Virus record (IMG/VR): IMGVR_UViG_3300025151_000085
Span: 1 to 42,807 of that record
DNA from: a virus
Strand: one strand, 5' to 3'
Length of the DNA: 42,807 nt
The notes beneath the pieces are model-generated. The model searched no databases. It was given only the letters and a program-made list of their open reading frames with translations, and was not told the origin of the DNA. This document shows, in pieces, positions 1 to 7,961 of this stretch (the first letter of the stretch is position 1; each line of letters begins with the position of its first letter). Position numbers and translations under genes: made by a program.

Positions 1-358
1 TCCCGCGTATTCCGAAGCTTGCGCCGATTGAAGCGTACATCGCCCACTGAAACCACTCTGGTGTACGAGAAAGAGCCGCAAAACCTTCTTCGACATACGG
101 CTGAGTAAACGGAATAAAACACATAGCAATTATGACTATGAACAAAATTGTCCATGCTTCGTCCTTCCAACTGTTGTCAGAGGACTGTGCCATGATCTTT
201 TCCCAGCCAGCTTCGTGAGTGGCTGCGACTTTCATAACTTCAGCCTCGGCTTCGGCCTTTGCTTGTGCAACTCTGCCTTTAGCCTTCGTTTGCTCTATCT
301 TCGACTCCATGAAGGAACCGGCTAAATTAGCTATAGGTCCAATAAGTGCCTGTATCAT
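1..358 (-). CDS. Holin-like protein (GTA_holin_3TM type), 3' end cut by window edge
   Basis: Open reading frame from an ATG at 358 running off the left edge, so the C-terminus is missing. About 119 residues are visible. An N-terminal amphipathic, Ala/Lys/Glu-rich coiled segment is followed by a WKDEAWT motif, a hydrophobic membrane segment, and a second membrane segment ending in the ASFG motif. This order is characteristic of the 3TM holin family first named from gene transfer agents. Members make holes in the inner membrane to release endolysin or virions. It is the last visible gene of the minus-strand lysis cluster, and its ATG overlaps the stop of the gene before it by 4 bases (ATGA). 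No endolysin is visible beside it; that gene may lie beyond the edge. The family call is by motif only. Confidence 0.75.
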   Translation of the reverse strand, partial: MIQALIGPIANLAGSFMESKIEQTKAKGRVAQAKAEAEAEVMKVAATHEAGWEKIMAQSSDNSWKDEAWTILFIVIIAMCFIPFTQPYVEEGFAALSRTPEWFQWAMYASIGASFGIRG

Positions 359-567
359 TCGTCCTCCAAGATTTCTAAAATCTCACCAGCCTCAAGTCTC
401 ACTTTTAGTTGCTTACATGACCACTTCTTGTCAAAGTCCGTAGTATGTCCGACATTCCGTTTTATCTTACGACGTATGTTCAGGCACTCAGACAAATTTT
501 TATAAGGCGTGTATTCAACTCGCTCTTCGCCTATCATCAGTAACAAAACAAAAGTCATCTCAATCAT
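355..567 (-). CDS. Small hypothetical protein in lysis cluster
   Basis: A 70-residue protein with a short hydrophobic start (MTFVLLLMIG), a middle containing two Cys and many Arg/Lys, and an acidic Glu-rich end. I do not recognise a family with known function, though similar small proteins occur beside holins in marine phages. It overlaps both neighbours by 4 bases (ATGA), so translation is probably coupled. The hydrophobic start could be a signal or a single weak membrane anchor, which would suit a lysis accessory protein. That role is inferred from position only. Confidence 0.6.
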   Translation of the reverse strand: MIEMTFVLLLMIGEERVEYTPYKNLSECLNIRRKIKRNVGHTTDFDKKWSCKQLKVRLEAGEILEILEDE

Positions 568-953
568 TTGTTAGTCAACTTTTCAATGTTGTCCTCAATC
601 TTGGTTAGCCGCCTATCATAAAACTCCAAAACAAGTTTCTGTTGCTGGTCATGTGGTGCGTTTCCAGATTCTATGTTTTCTGCTAATTTTTCTAATTCAC
701 TAGCCAAATGTTCGATCATCATAAACTGTTCTGAGTCGGCTGGCAAACTACCCATCTCTCCACGCGGCCATTTGATGCGAAACTCTGTGTTCATTCCCAG
801 ATCTGTTTCCATCAAAATCAACTTATTCTCGGTGGTGTTAAGACGTTCGATAACTCCAAAGTAAGCCCATGTGCCAACAGTTGCAGCTATGAGCAACGCA
901 ATCAAATTGCGAATTGGCATACTTAGTTCAGTATTTTCATTCAGTTTTGGCAT
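564..953 (-). CDS. Single-pass membrane protein with coiled coil, lysis cluster
   Basis: A 129-residue protein. Residues about 12-32 form a hydrophobic transmembrane helix; the rest is hydrophilic and heptad-like (LASELEKLAEN, RRLTKIEDNIEKL), suggesting a periplasmic or cytoplasmic coiled coil. The form resembles small marine-phage proteins that start MPKLNENTE and lie near holins. One membrane segment followed by a coiled coil is also the plan of inner-membrane spanins, but I see no spanin signature, so function is unassigned. It starts on a TAATG junction with the gene before it and ends in an ATGA overlap with the gene after it. Confidence 0.65.
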   Translation of the reverse strand: MPKLNENTELSMPIRNLIALLIAATVGTWAYFGVIERLNTTENKLILMETDLGMNTEFRIKWPRGEMGSLPADSEQFMMIEHLASELEKLAENIESGNAPHDQQQKLVLEFYDRRLTKIEDNIEKLTNK

Positions 954-1195
954 TATTCACACTTGTCCTTTCCTGCACACTCAGTAGGAAAACAATGTGC
1001 CATCATGCGATAATATTCATTTTTGTAAGTGGCTTGCCACATGTCTTCAGCTATCAGATATTCACACTGAGACTCGGTCATGGGTTGTTGCAGAGCAACT
1101 TGATTGCCAATGTATTGCCACTCATGTCCGTCAAAGCCCCACATGCTGATAACCATGATAAACAAAGTCTCAACTGTGTGGTGAACCTCACTCAT
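953..1195 (-). CDS. Small hypothetical protein with conserved cysteines
   Basis: An 80-residue protein with an N-terminal hydrophobic stretch (ETLFIMVISMWGF), a Trp-rich middle and four Cys in the second half, including CAGKDKC near the end. The stretch could be a signal peptide, which would put the cysteines in the periplasm where they could form disulfides. I do not recognise the family. It is coupled to the next gene by TAATG and overlaps the previous small gene by 8 bases. Its place in the lysis cluster is the only functional hint. Confidence 0.6.
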   Translation of the reverse strand: MSEVHHTVETLFIMVISMWGFDGHEWQYIGNQVALQQPMTESQCEYLIAEDMWQATYKNEYYRMMAHCFPTECAGKDKCE

Positions 1196-1358
1196 CAGTG
1201 ATTATCACCCATTGAACAGTGTTAGGGGTGCTCTCTGTCCTAAAATTACCGGCAAGCTCCCAGTTTATGTTATCTTTTACAGTTTCTTGTTTTTCCTCAC
1301 CTGTAACATGACCGTGTATCATCGCTGCCAGCATGGCCGCTATTATAATGTTTTCCAT
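1188..1358 (-). CDS. 56-residue protein with hydrophobic N-terminus
   Basis: A short frame with ATG at 1358 and TGA at 1188-1190. The N-terminus (MENIIIAAMLAAMIHGHV) is hydrophobic and looks like a signal sequence or short membrane helix; the rest is hydrophilic and unremarkable. It fills exactly the gap between the EF-hand gene and the Cys-rich gene and overlaps the latter by 8 bases, matching the tight packing of this operon. That packing is the main reason to call it a gene. No family recognised. Confidence 0.5.
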   Translation of the reverse strand: MENIIIAAMLAAMIHGHVTGEEKQETVKDNINWELAGNFRTESTPNTVQWVIITDE

Positions 1359-1370
1359 AATCCCACTCTG

Positions 1371-1691
1371 TTATTTCTTCGACATCCACGCCGTCGTGCC
1401 CATGTATGCGCCGACAATGCCCGCTCCACTTAGAAATATAAGGTCGGTGACTGCACCTAGACCCTCAAGTTTTTCCGCAGAGCACCACGGTGATGCTAGA
1501 AACACAGCATAACATCCCATAAATATCAAGGTATATCTGGCCATGCGTAACTGAGCCACGTTCTTACGAAGCTCTGTTTCCGTCTTTTTTATCTCTTTGA
1601 TGTGACTAAGCTCTTCATCACTGACGATGCCGTCGCCATCTTCATCATACTCAGCGTATATAGACTTTTCTTGTAATTTTTTTTGACTCAT
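1371..1691 (-). CDS. EF-hand-like membrane protein
   Basis: A 106-residue protein. Residues about 16-27 match an EF-hand calcium-binding loop (DEDGDGIVSDEE: acidic or oxygen side chains at loop positions 1, 3 and 5, Gly at 6, Ile at 8, Glu at 12). A charged helix follows, then two hydrophobic segments (about 51-69 and 82-100), so the loop is attached to a two-pass membrane protein. Proteins with this plan are recurrent in marine phages beside lysis genes. A role as a holin-like or calcium-responsive lysis protein is inference only. ATG overlaps the previous stop by 4 bases (ATGA). Confidence 0.7.
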   Translation of the reverse strand: MSQKKLQEKSIYAEYDEDGDGIVSDEELSHIKEIKKTETELRKNVAQLRMARYTLIFMGCYAVFLASPWCSAEKLEGLGAVTDLIFLSGAGIVGAYMGTTAWMSKK

Positions 1692-2170
1692 AACAACACC
1701 TTAAACATTAGAACAACAAACAACAACGTCATCAGTATGACTGCCCCCGCCATGACAATCTGATTCATGGTATCGTCAAATTTCTTTTGCTCCTGCAACT
1801 TCTTTCGTCTAGCTTCTGCCTCCGCTTCTTTCGCCGCTTGTATACGTTTTGCTCTTTCTGCAACTATTGAAGCCCACGTGCCGTGTCCAAATCTCAGGTC
1901 CACCATACTGGCAATTTCTTGCATTTGTTCTTTTGCCAGCTTCGCGTCTATAATTTCCTGCGCTACTGACTTTATACCAAACTGATCACCTACCCCTACA
2001 CCAGACTTTTTATTACGTTTCTGTTGTACCTGTTTTTCGCCCTCAAACAGGTTGTCTATAAATCCAGCAATTTCAGACACGTCATTAGCCGTTCCGATAG
2101 CACCCTTGATGCCATCGACCGCACTCTTAAATAATGCAAATCCTGCTAACGCCGCACTGATTGGTTCCAT
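1688..2170 (-). CDS. Tail-anchored virion/lysis-module protein, unknown
   Basis: A 160-residue protein. A hydrophobic, Ala/Gly-rich N-terminus (about 1-30) is followed by a charged middle containing an FGHGTWASIVAERAKRIQ block, a Lys/Glu-rich predicted long helix (about 107-135), and a strong C-terminal transmembrane helix (about 137-159). The FGHGTW block is familiar from unannotated marine phage proteins directly downstream of portal genes. Function is unknown; the C-terminal anchor fits a membrane-targeted ejection or lysis accessory role. It lies 12 bases after the portal stop and overlaps the EF-hand gene by 4 bases. Confidence 0.65.
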   Translation of the reverse strand: MEPISAALAGFALFKSAVDGIKGAIGTANDVSEIAGFIDNLFEGEKQVQQKRNKKSGVGVGDQFGIKSVAQEIIDAKLAKEQMQEIASMVDLRFGHGTWASIVAERAKRIQAAKEAEAEARRKKLQEQKKFDDTMNQIVMAGAVILMTLLFVVLMFKVLL

Positions 2171-2182
2171 TTAGCCCCCAAG

Positions 2183-4615
2183 CTATTGTTTTTTAAGTAG
2201 TTCTCTCTCCATTGCAGACTGAATACGCGCTTGGGTCTGTTTTTCTTGACTTGCCAGTTTCTGCTGGAACTGTGATGCCCGCATTTGCTGGTTCTGTGCG
2301 TCAAGATTGAGCTTGGCAGCTTCGTTCTGAGCATCAGCCTGTTCTGACTGCGCTCTAATCTGTAGCTCCTGCTCCTTCAACTTAACCAGCGGATCTGGCC
2401 CCTGATTAGATACTTGTTGAGACATCTGCTTGACCATCTGCATACCCTCGGCAACAAACTGTGCCGTTAGACCCTCAATGGCTAACATCTCTTCTTCAGT
2501 GGCAGCCGCACCGCCCGTAGCTTGTCTTTGCTGTATAAACTGCACCGCCGCACGTTCTCGCGCTGCAATCTTAACATGTTCCATGATGTGCTTCTGCAAG
2601 GACATTGCAATGGCAGGCATCCCGCCAACCATTGGTGTAGACCCAAACACCATGTGCGCCATGATGTGCGCCTCATGCTCCTGACCCTCAAACGCCTGCA
2701 AAGGCACCATGTCTAAAGCGTCTATGTTTTCCTGCGCCGGGTCCTTTGGTTCCGGCTCCTCGTCAGGAATACGCTTCATTATCCTGTCCGTGTCTTTTAC
2801 ACCCAGAGCCTCATACATGTCCTTGTAGACCTCGTACATGTTATGAAGCTCTGGGGCCGCCCCCGCCAGTTGTAGCTTGGTTTGCGCTAACGCAATCCGC
2901 TGCGCCTGACTAAACATATTGGGATCAGATACTGGAATTACATCAATCCGGTCATCAAAATCACTCGCCATCACCGCAGACTCTGCACCCTCTACAGTGT
3001 ACGGATACTCCTGCGGCAGGCTCTCAGACATAACCCGCGCCAGCATTTTAAATTCAATCCGCATGGCGTAGTGCAGGCGCTTATGCACCGCACTCATCAC
3101 ACGAGACCCCTGCTCCAGCATCGCGATAGTCGTACCCACCGCCGCCTGCTGGTTTCCGTCTCCAACCTTTAAATCTGTAATCGTCGCAAAGCGCTGACCC
3201 GCCTGAACCACAAAGCCAAGCAAGTTAAACAGTGTCTGGTCAGGACCTTTGAATGGCAGCGGCATCAGGCTGTCACGAATAGCCCCTCCGGGAGCATCCA
3301 CATCGCGAAACTCACCGGGCTGCAACGGGTCATCGTCGTCTCTGATCCGCAGTCCGCGGGCTTTGAAGCCCGCTGGGAGGTTAGACAACGTACCAGCGTC
3401 GATTAACTGTCGCAGTGCCGCTGTGGCGGTCCGTGACAGCCCGCCAATCGTGTGAATTAGCCCTAATCCGTAAAAACCAAAGCCCGGAAGGAACTTATAA
3501 TGCACAAAATACTGAATTTTACGCTTTTCTTCGTCATCTTCACGATAATTTCGACGAATTGACAGTATCTGCCCGTTATCCTGACTGATTGTGACAACAT
3601 ATGGTATCTTGATGCCGGTTAACTCGCCATCCTCGTCCTCATCTTCGTACCCTTCAAGGTCCAAATCGACATGACACTCCAAAATAGTGCAGTCATAGTC
3701 GATCTGAGTGGGTGTAACGCCGTCAATGCGCTGTATTTCGTCCTCAACGGAGTTAGTTTCGCTCTGCGCGGGCAAAACATCCATGTCCAGATAGAAACCA
3801 GATACCTGTTTCTTCCGCAAATCGTTCAACGACATGCGGATAACCTGCGTTATGTTGGGACAAGTCTCTAAATCTGACGTTTCATATGGGACAACTAGGT
3901 GTTCTGCCGGTACAAACTTACTTACAGCCCGACCTTTTGTTTCATCATAGTAAACTTTCTTAAACGTAGACCCCGCCAAAGGCAAAAAGAACAACATCTG
4001 GTCAAGTTCAGGCGTGTACTCCTCCATCACGTTGGTGATGTAGTAGTTCATAAACTGCTTTACGCGGATAGCCTGCTGCTCTTTTTCCCTTGTTTCTGAT
4101 CCAAGTACAGCAGTTCGCACGGGACCGCTGGCTGGCAACAACTCATTGAACGCCTGCGCCTGAAACTGCGTAGCCGCCTCGGCAAGCAGCGGATGCGTGA
4201 CTCCGGTGGCTCCCCGGAAGGGCTGGGCCCTCTCCTCGTAGGAGAACCCCAACAACTCCAAACCGTTAGCGTAAGCATCTTCCCACTCCTGTCGCCCTGA
4301 TTTGTTGCTGTCAAACTCAGACATCAGATCACCGGCAATCCGCGACAACTCCCTGTCGGGTATCTCTTCTGCCAAGTTCATGTAGAAATCATCGCTCTTG
4401 CCGCGCTGGTCCTGCGGATCAAAGTCCACAGTCATGCCGCCGTCTTCCTCCGGCGTGATCTCAATGTCCATGTTCTCCGCCATGCCCTCAAAAGACACGA
4501 CGTTGTCGTCCATGCTGCCCGGTAGCTCAAGTTCTACTTCAGCCGCCAAGTCTTCCATGTCCAACTGTGAGGGGACGTTTTTGTCAATCATCCCGGCTAT
4601 CGGTTCACGAGCCAT
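2183..4615 (-). CDS. Portal protein (P22-like)
   Basis: An 810-residue protein that forms the dodecameric portal ring through which DNA is packaged and ejected. Evidence: length typical of podovirus P22-type portals, an acidic N-terminus, a conserved block near residues 125-170 (FRGATGVTHPLLAEAATQFQ), a long beta-rich wing region, the KVGDGNQQAAVGTT helix region near residues 480-495 and a very long Gln/Ala/Glu-rich C-terminal coiled tail, like the portal barrel. The ATG has a good AAAGGAG site 8 bases upstream, and the gene starts 17 bases after the previous stop. It sits in the usual order terL - two large proteins - portal. No scaffold or capsid gene follows here; the lysis genes come next, so the capsid genes must lie outside the window. 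Confidence 0.9.
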   Translation of the reverse strand: MAREPIAGMIDKNVPSQLDMEDLAAEVELELPGSMDDNVVSFEGMAENMDIEITPEEDGGMTVDFDPQDQRGKSDDFYMNLAEEIPDRELSRIAGDLMSEFDSNKSGRQEWEDAYANGLELLGFSYEERAQPFRGATGVTHPLLAEAATQFQAQAFNELLPASGPVRTAVLGSETREKEQQAIRVKQFMNYYITNVMEEYTPELDQMLFFLPLAGSTFKKVYYDETKGRAVSKFVPAEHLVVPYETSDLETCPNITQVIRMSLNDLRKKQVSGFYLDMDVLPAQSETNSVEDEIQRIDGVTPTQIDYDCTILECHVDLDLEGYEDEDEDGELTGIKIPYVVTISQDNGQILSIRRNYREDDEEKRKIQYFVHYKFLPGFGFYGLGLIHTIGGLSRTATAALRQLIDAGTLSNLPAGFKARGLRIRDDDDPLQPGEFRDVDAPGGAIRDSLMPLPFKGPDQTLFNLLGFVVQAGQRFATITDLKVGDGNQQAAVGTTIAMLEQGSRVMSAVHKRLHYAMRIEFKMLARVMSESLPQEYPYTVEGAESAVMASDFDDRIDVIPVSDPNMFSQAQRIALAQTKLQLAGAAPELHNMYEVYKDMYEALGVKDTDRIMKRIPDEEPEPKDPAQENIDALDMVPLQAFEGQEHEAHIMAHMVFGSTPMVGGMPAIAMSLQKHIMEHVKIAARERAAVQFIQQRQATGGAAATEEEMLAIEGLTAQFVAEGMQMVKQMSQQVSNQGPDPLVKLKEQELQIRAQSEQADAQNEAAKLNLDAQNQQMRASQFQQKLASQEKQTQARIQSAMERELLKKQ

Positions 4616-4632
4616 GAGTTATCTCCTTTGGC

Positions 4633-6141
4633 CTAACTTACCATAGGCCGGTTCATATTCCTAGCTGTTGACGAAAGAGACGCAATACCTAAAGGGCCGC
4701 GGCCCGTGTTCCGCGCTACGTCAGACAAAGTCACTATGCCGCCTTTAGCCATTTCATCTATAGGCATTCCCTTATAATAAATCGTGTCGGGGTCCCGCGC
4801 TATCTTTTCACTAGGTTGAAACCCCACTGAATCACGCTTTAACGGTTTACCGCTGCCGCCAGAAAATTGATCCGGATAAAGTTCAGAATAACTAATGTCC
4901 CCATATTCCAAAGCCTCTCTCAAACCCTCCTCACCGCGGTCAAGAGCATCCCTCTCATCCATAGAAATATCACCGTCAGGCGCTTCTTTTCGACGAGTTA
5001 CAAGGGGTGATAGCTTGGCTTCTTCCGCATCTAAAAAGCGTTTTTGCACGGTCCGTGCTTCGGCTTCCCCATACAAAGACTCATATAAGTCTCTAGCTGG
5101 GCCCTTCAACAATTCAGGGTCCTCTACCTCCATGAGATAGGCTAATTGATTCTGAATACTTTGACGACTTCCTCCTGTAGGAAACCCCTCTTTATGTTGC
5201 ACCCAGTGTTGAATCTCATGTAACAGAGAAGATTGAAACTGTTGATTATTTAATTGATCTGCTACGCCTATGTAGTCTCGCTCTGAGTCATAGAAGGCAC
5301 CACCAAACTCATTTATTCGCGCTACACGAAGATCTTTTATTTCCGGATATTGTTCATATAACTCCGGAAAGTCTAATATCTCTTCTAAACGTGCAAACGG
5401 AGCATCATTAATTGGTACTGCCCCATAATCATCGTCACGTCTAACAGACCGAAAACCCTCCATCCGACCGTCAAACACCTGCTTGTCGTTTAGTTTAGAA
5501 TTAGCTGTAGGCATCTCAAAACGAAACGCATCCTTATACGCACGACCGGTTCCTAAAACATCTACATCCAGATAAGCCTGAGAACCGTCAAATATCTCCT
5601 GATCACTCTTGCCTTCTTTGTATAATTTAAGTGCCTTCTCATATTTGGTGGGCCCATCTTTTGCCAGAGTTCCTCCCATAATACCTAAAACGGGACCGCT
5701 GCCCTTGCCCGCGGTCCGCGCTATACTAAACGCGGTGCCCGCCCCCACTGTAGCCGGTACACCAAAAGGATCGAATCTTTCAATCTCTCCTGTTTCAGGG
5801 TTAAATGTCTCACCCCCGGCAAGTGCGGTGCGAAGCTGACGGGCGGGGTATTCTTTCAACTCTTCCCCAACAGCCGAAGCAATACCGCCTGCCGTCTCTG
5901 CCGGGTCCGCCATAAACTGTTTGAAAAACTCAATACCGCCGGTAATAACAGGAGGGACCGCGAACTGCGGGTCAGAGACTTTCATCGGAGTCTCAGAATA
6001 GATTACACCGCCATCTACATCTTGCGTGTTCACAGAATATGGCTGGTCCACTTGATACGACATGGGCACAAGAGGTGAGATTATTTGAGATATAAGAGGA
6101 GACGTAGGGTCTACCGGCAATCCTGTTTTTCTATCTGCCAT
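4633..6141 (-). CDS. Zincin-like metallopeptidase-domain protein (HExxH)
   Basis: A 502-residue protein. Residues 308-312 are HEIQH, preceded by hydrophobic LL and followed by WVQHKEGFPTGGS and by GEAEAR at 358-363. This order resembles the zincin-like domains found in large polyvalent proteins of phages and mobile elements, where the two His and a downstream acidic residue bind zinc. Upstream, the EKALKLYKEGKSDQEIF region (168-184) also resembles a segment that usually comes before that domain. The C-terminus carries an AKGGIV motif (466-471) and an Arg/Asn-rich tail. Lying between terL and portal, it could be an ejected protein, a host-protein protease or the procapsid protease; I cannot choose. 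It starts on a TAATG junction. Confidence 0.7.
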   Translation of the reverse strand: MADRKTGLPVDPTSPLISQIISPLVPMSYQVDQPYSVNTQDVDGGVIYSETPMKVSDPQFAVPPVITGGIEFFKQFMADPAETAGGIASAVGEELKEYPARQLRTALAGGETFNPETGEIERFDPFGVPATVGAGTAFSIARTAGKGSGPVLGIMGGTLAKDGPTKYEKALKLYKEGKSDQEIFDGSQAYLDVDVLGTGRAYKDAFRFEMPTANSKLNDKQVFDGRMEGFRSVRRDDDYGAVPINDAPFARLEEILDFPELYEQYPEIKDLRVARINEFGGAFYDSERDYIGVADQLNNQQFQSSLLHEIQHWVQHKEGFPTGGSRQSIQNQLAYLMEVEDPELLKGPARDLYESLYGEAEARTVQKRFLDAEEAKLSPLVTRRKEAPDGDISMDERDALDRGEEGLREALEYGDISYSELYPDQFSGGSGKPLKRDSVGFQPSEKIARDPDTIYYKGMPIDEMAKGGIVTLSDVARNTGRGPLGIASLSSTARNMNRPMVS

Positions 6142-7961
6142 TAATCGTAAATGTAACTTGTGTCAAAGTAACCCTGCTTATCACGCGGGAAATAAACATC
6201 CAAGCCACCCTCTGGGGATTTAAAATACTGTTTTGCAAACGGTTGATCCTTGGCAGGGGTCTTCTGACGCTCTTCTGTTCTACCTAATATACGATCTAGT
6301 TGCTTAAAAACCTCTTGGTCCACGGCCCGCGCTAACTGTTTCGGGGTAGCATTTACACCCGCTTCCTTGAGCAGCTTAACACCCAGCGCGTTGTTACGGT
6401 TGTCCATCTGCATGTCTCGGATATTAGATGCGGATAAGGGTAACATATCTACTGCCTCTTTAAGCTTTGTGGCTATGCCCGTGGTCTCTGGTCCGTAGTC
6501 CTTGGCCATCAAAGCGGAAGCGAGAGCATGTGCTCGTGCATCCTCTAACTCACCGTAAGTAGGCATATCAGGCCGTGGACGACCGGTTCTCATGTACTCT
6601 GGCAAATTAAAATCAGTGGCCATCATCATCTTTTGTTTGCCAGTTTCGGGGTCCATGATCGCATAACCCTGTTCATCCTGCATCGGTATATTAGCCGGAT
6701 AGTTGTAATCTTTTACCAACTGCTCCATAAAAGTAGGGTCCTGACCATAAATGGCTTGAGCCATAGGGTCATCCATACGACCAGATGTCCGCATTGCGTT
6801 GTACTGATCTGACGGCACGTTGCCCGTAACCACGTCATACATGAAACTGCCTATGCCAGCTTCCGGTATTTCGCCGCCGTCATCAAAACCGATAGGGCTG
6901 GTTGTTACTTTGCCGTCCTCTATCTCAATCTGCTGTGGTACAAAACGACCTTCTCGACCAGCAAACGGGTCTCCAAGACTTTCTGAGTCTTGTAGATCAG
7001 AAAGATTAGCCGTACCACTTTGTAAATCTTGAACGGTTATACCGTATGCCGGATCTGCAAAATCATCATACATTTCACGAGAAACTATTTTTACATTTCC
7101 CTCATCATCAATAATCTCTCTTGTTCCCACGTCTTGACCGGCAAATGATGGAGGTATCGGGGGCAACTGAACAACTCTACCATCTACCTCAATCCTAGCG
7201 TTTGGGTCATGGGGCGTTGGTTCTAAAAGATCACTATATATCCGGTACTCTCCTGTCTCCCCCTCTTTGTATGACGGTCTGTTCATGCGAAGAAACTTTA
7301 AGAACTCTTCTAGCTCTTCCTTTGTCGCTACCGACATCGGGGACCCTTCTCCAAGTTCTACTATGCCGCCTTCTTGGTAACCTTCAACAATAGAGTCCGG
7401 AAAGCCCTTTACATACGGGTCCTGACCCTCCTTTATATAAAGTTTTTGATCACTTTCAGGGTAGTTCAAAACCGCACTAGCACGACGGTTTCTGAAAAGC
7501 TCAATCTGATCTCGTAATCTTTCTGCTTCTTCGTAATGATAACGTGCGTTGTCCACTGACCTTTGAGTGGGAAAAACATCCCCTTGCATTTCTACAGGGT
7601 TTTGAGCTTCCGACAGATGATACATCATCTGCTGCTCCAGATCTTGAAGGTAATTGTATGAACCCGTTTCCACTTCTTCTGGGGTCATAAAACGTAAATC
7701 ATCTACACCGGGAAGGGACCCGTCGTCTTGTAACTGTACGTCTCCGCCGTTTTCAAAACCTGAAAAACCAAAAAAATCTGCAAACGTCTCTCCTCTGGGG
7801 TCCTTACCACTATACAGGGTCTGACCCTTCCGGCTCTTTTTAACGATGTAAGTATCTGAGGCACGAGCTTCCGGGGCCCCTGTAAAATAATCAACAACGT
7901 CGTCAAACTTTTCGGAGATGTACTCCCCGGCAGCCCCCAAATCTACAATACTATCTGACAT
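6141..7961 (-). CDS. Large virion-module protein with DA..HA / D..NN..G domain
   Basis: A 606-residue acidic protein, mostly low in hydrophobic content and probably extended. Three short glycine-pair motifs punctuate it (ENGGDV near 73, QEGGIVEL near 198, DDGGEI near 363); the same type recurs in other virion proteins here. Near residues 482-530 is a helical region with DARAHALASAL and, about 40 residues later, DNRNNALG. This pairing resembles a phage and bacterial domain family (DUF6973-like) with no known function. It is joined to terL by TGATG and to the zincin gene by TAATG, so it is part of the packaging/portal operon. The role is unknown. Confidence 0.6.
   Translation of the reverse strand: MSDSIVDLGAAGEYISEKFDDVVDYFTGAPEARASDTYIVKKSRKGQTLYSGKDPRGETFADFFGFSGFENGGDVQLQDDGSLPGVDDLRFMTPEEVETGSYNYLQDLEQQMMYHLSEAQNPVEMQGDVFPTQRSVDNARYHYEEAERLRDQIELFRNRRASAVLNYPESDQKLYIKEGQDPYVKGFPDSIVEGYQEGGIVELGEGSPMSVATKEELEEFLKFLRMNRPSYKEGETGEYRIYSDLLEPTPHDPNARIEVDGRVVQLPPIPPSFAGQDVGTREIIDDEGNVKIVSREMYDDFADPAYGITVQDLQSGTANLSDLQDSESLGDPFAGREGRFVPQQIEIEDGKVTTSPIGFDDGGEIPEAGIGSFMYDVVTGNVPSDQYNAMRTSGRMDDPMAQAIYGQDPTFMEQLVKDYNYPANIPMQDEQGYAIMDPETGKQKMMMATDFNLPEYMRTGRPRPDMPTYGELEDARAHALASALMAKDYGPETTGIATKLKEAVDMLPLSASNIRDMQMDNRNNALGVKLLKEAGVNATPKQLARAVDQEVFKQLDRILGRTEERQKTPAKDQPFAKQYFKSPEGGLDVYFPRDKQGYFDTSYIYD

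Noticed and set aside
4060-4314. 84-residue frame nested in the portal gene
   Set aside because: Shadow frame; no start signal, Arg/Ser/Pro-rich.
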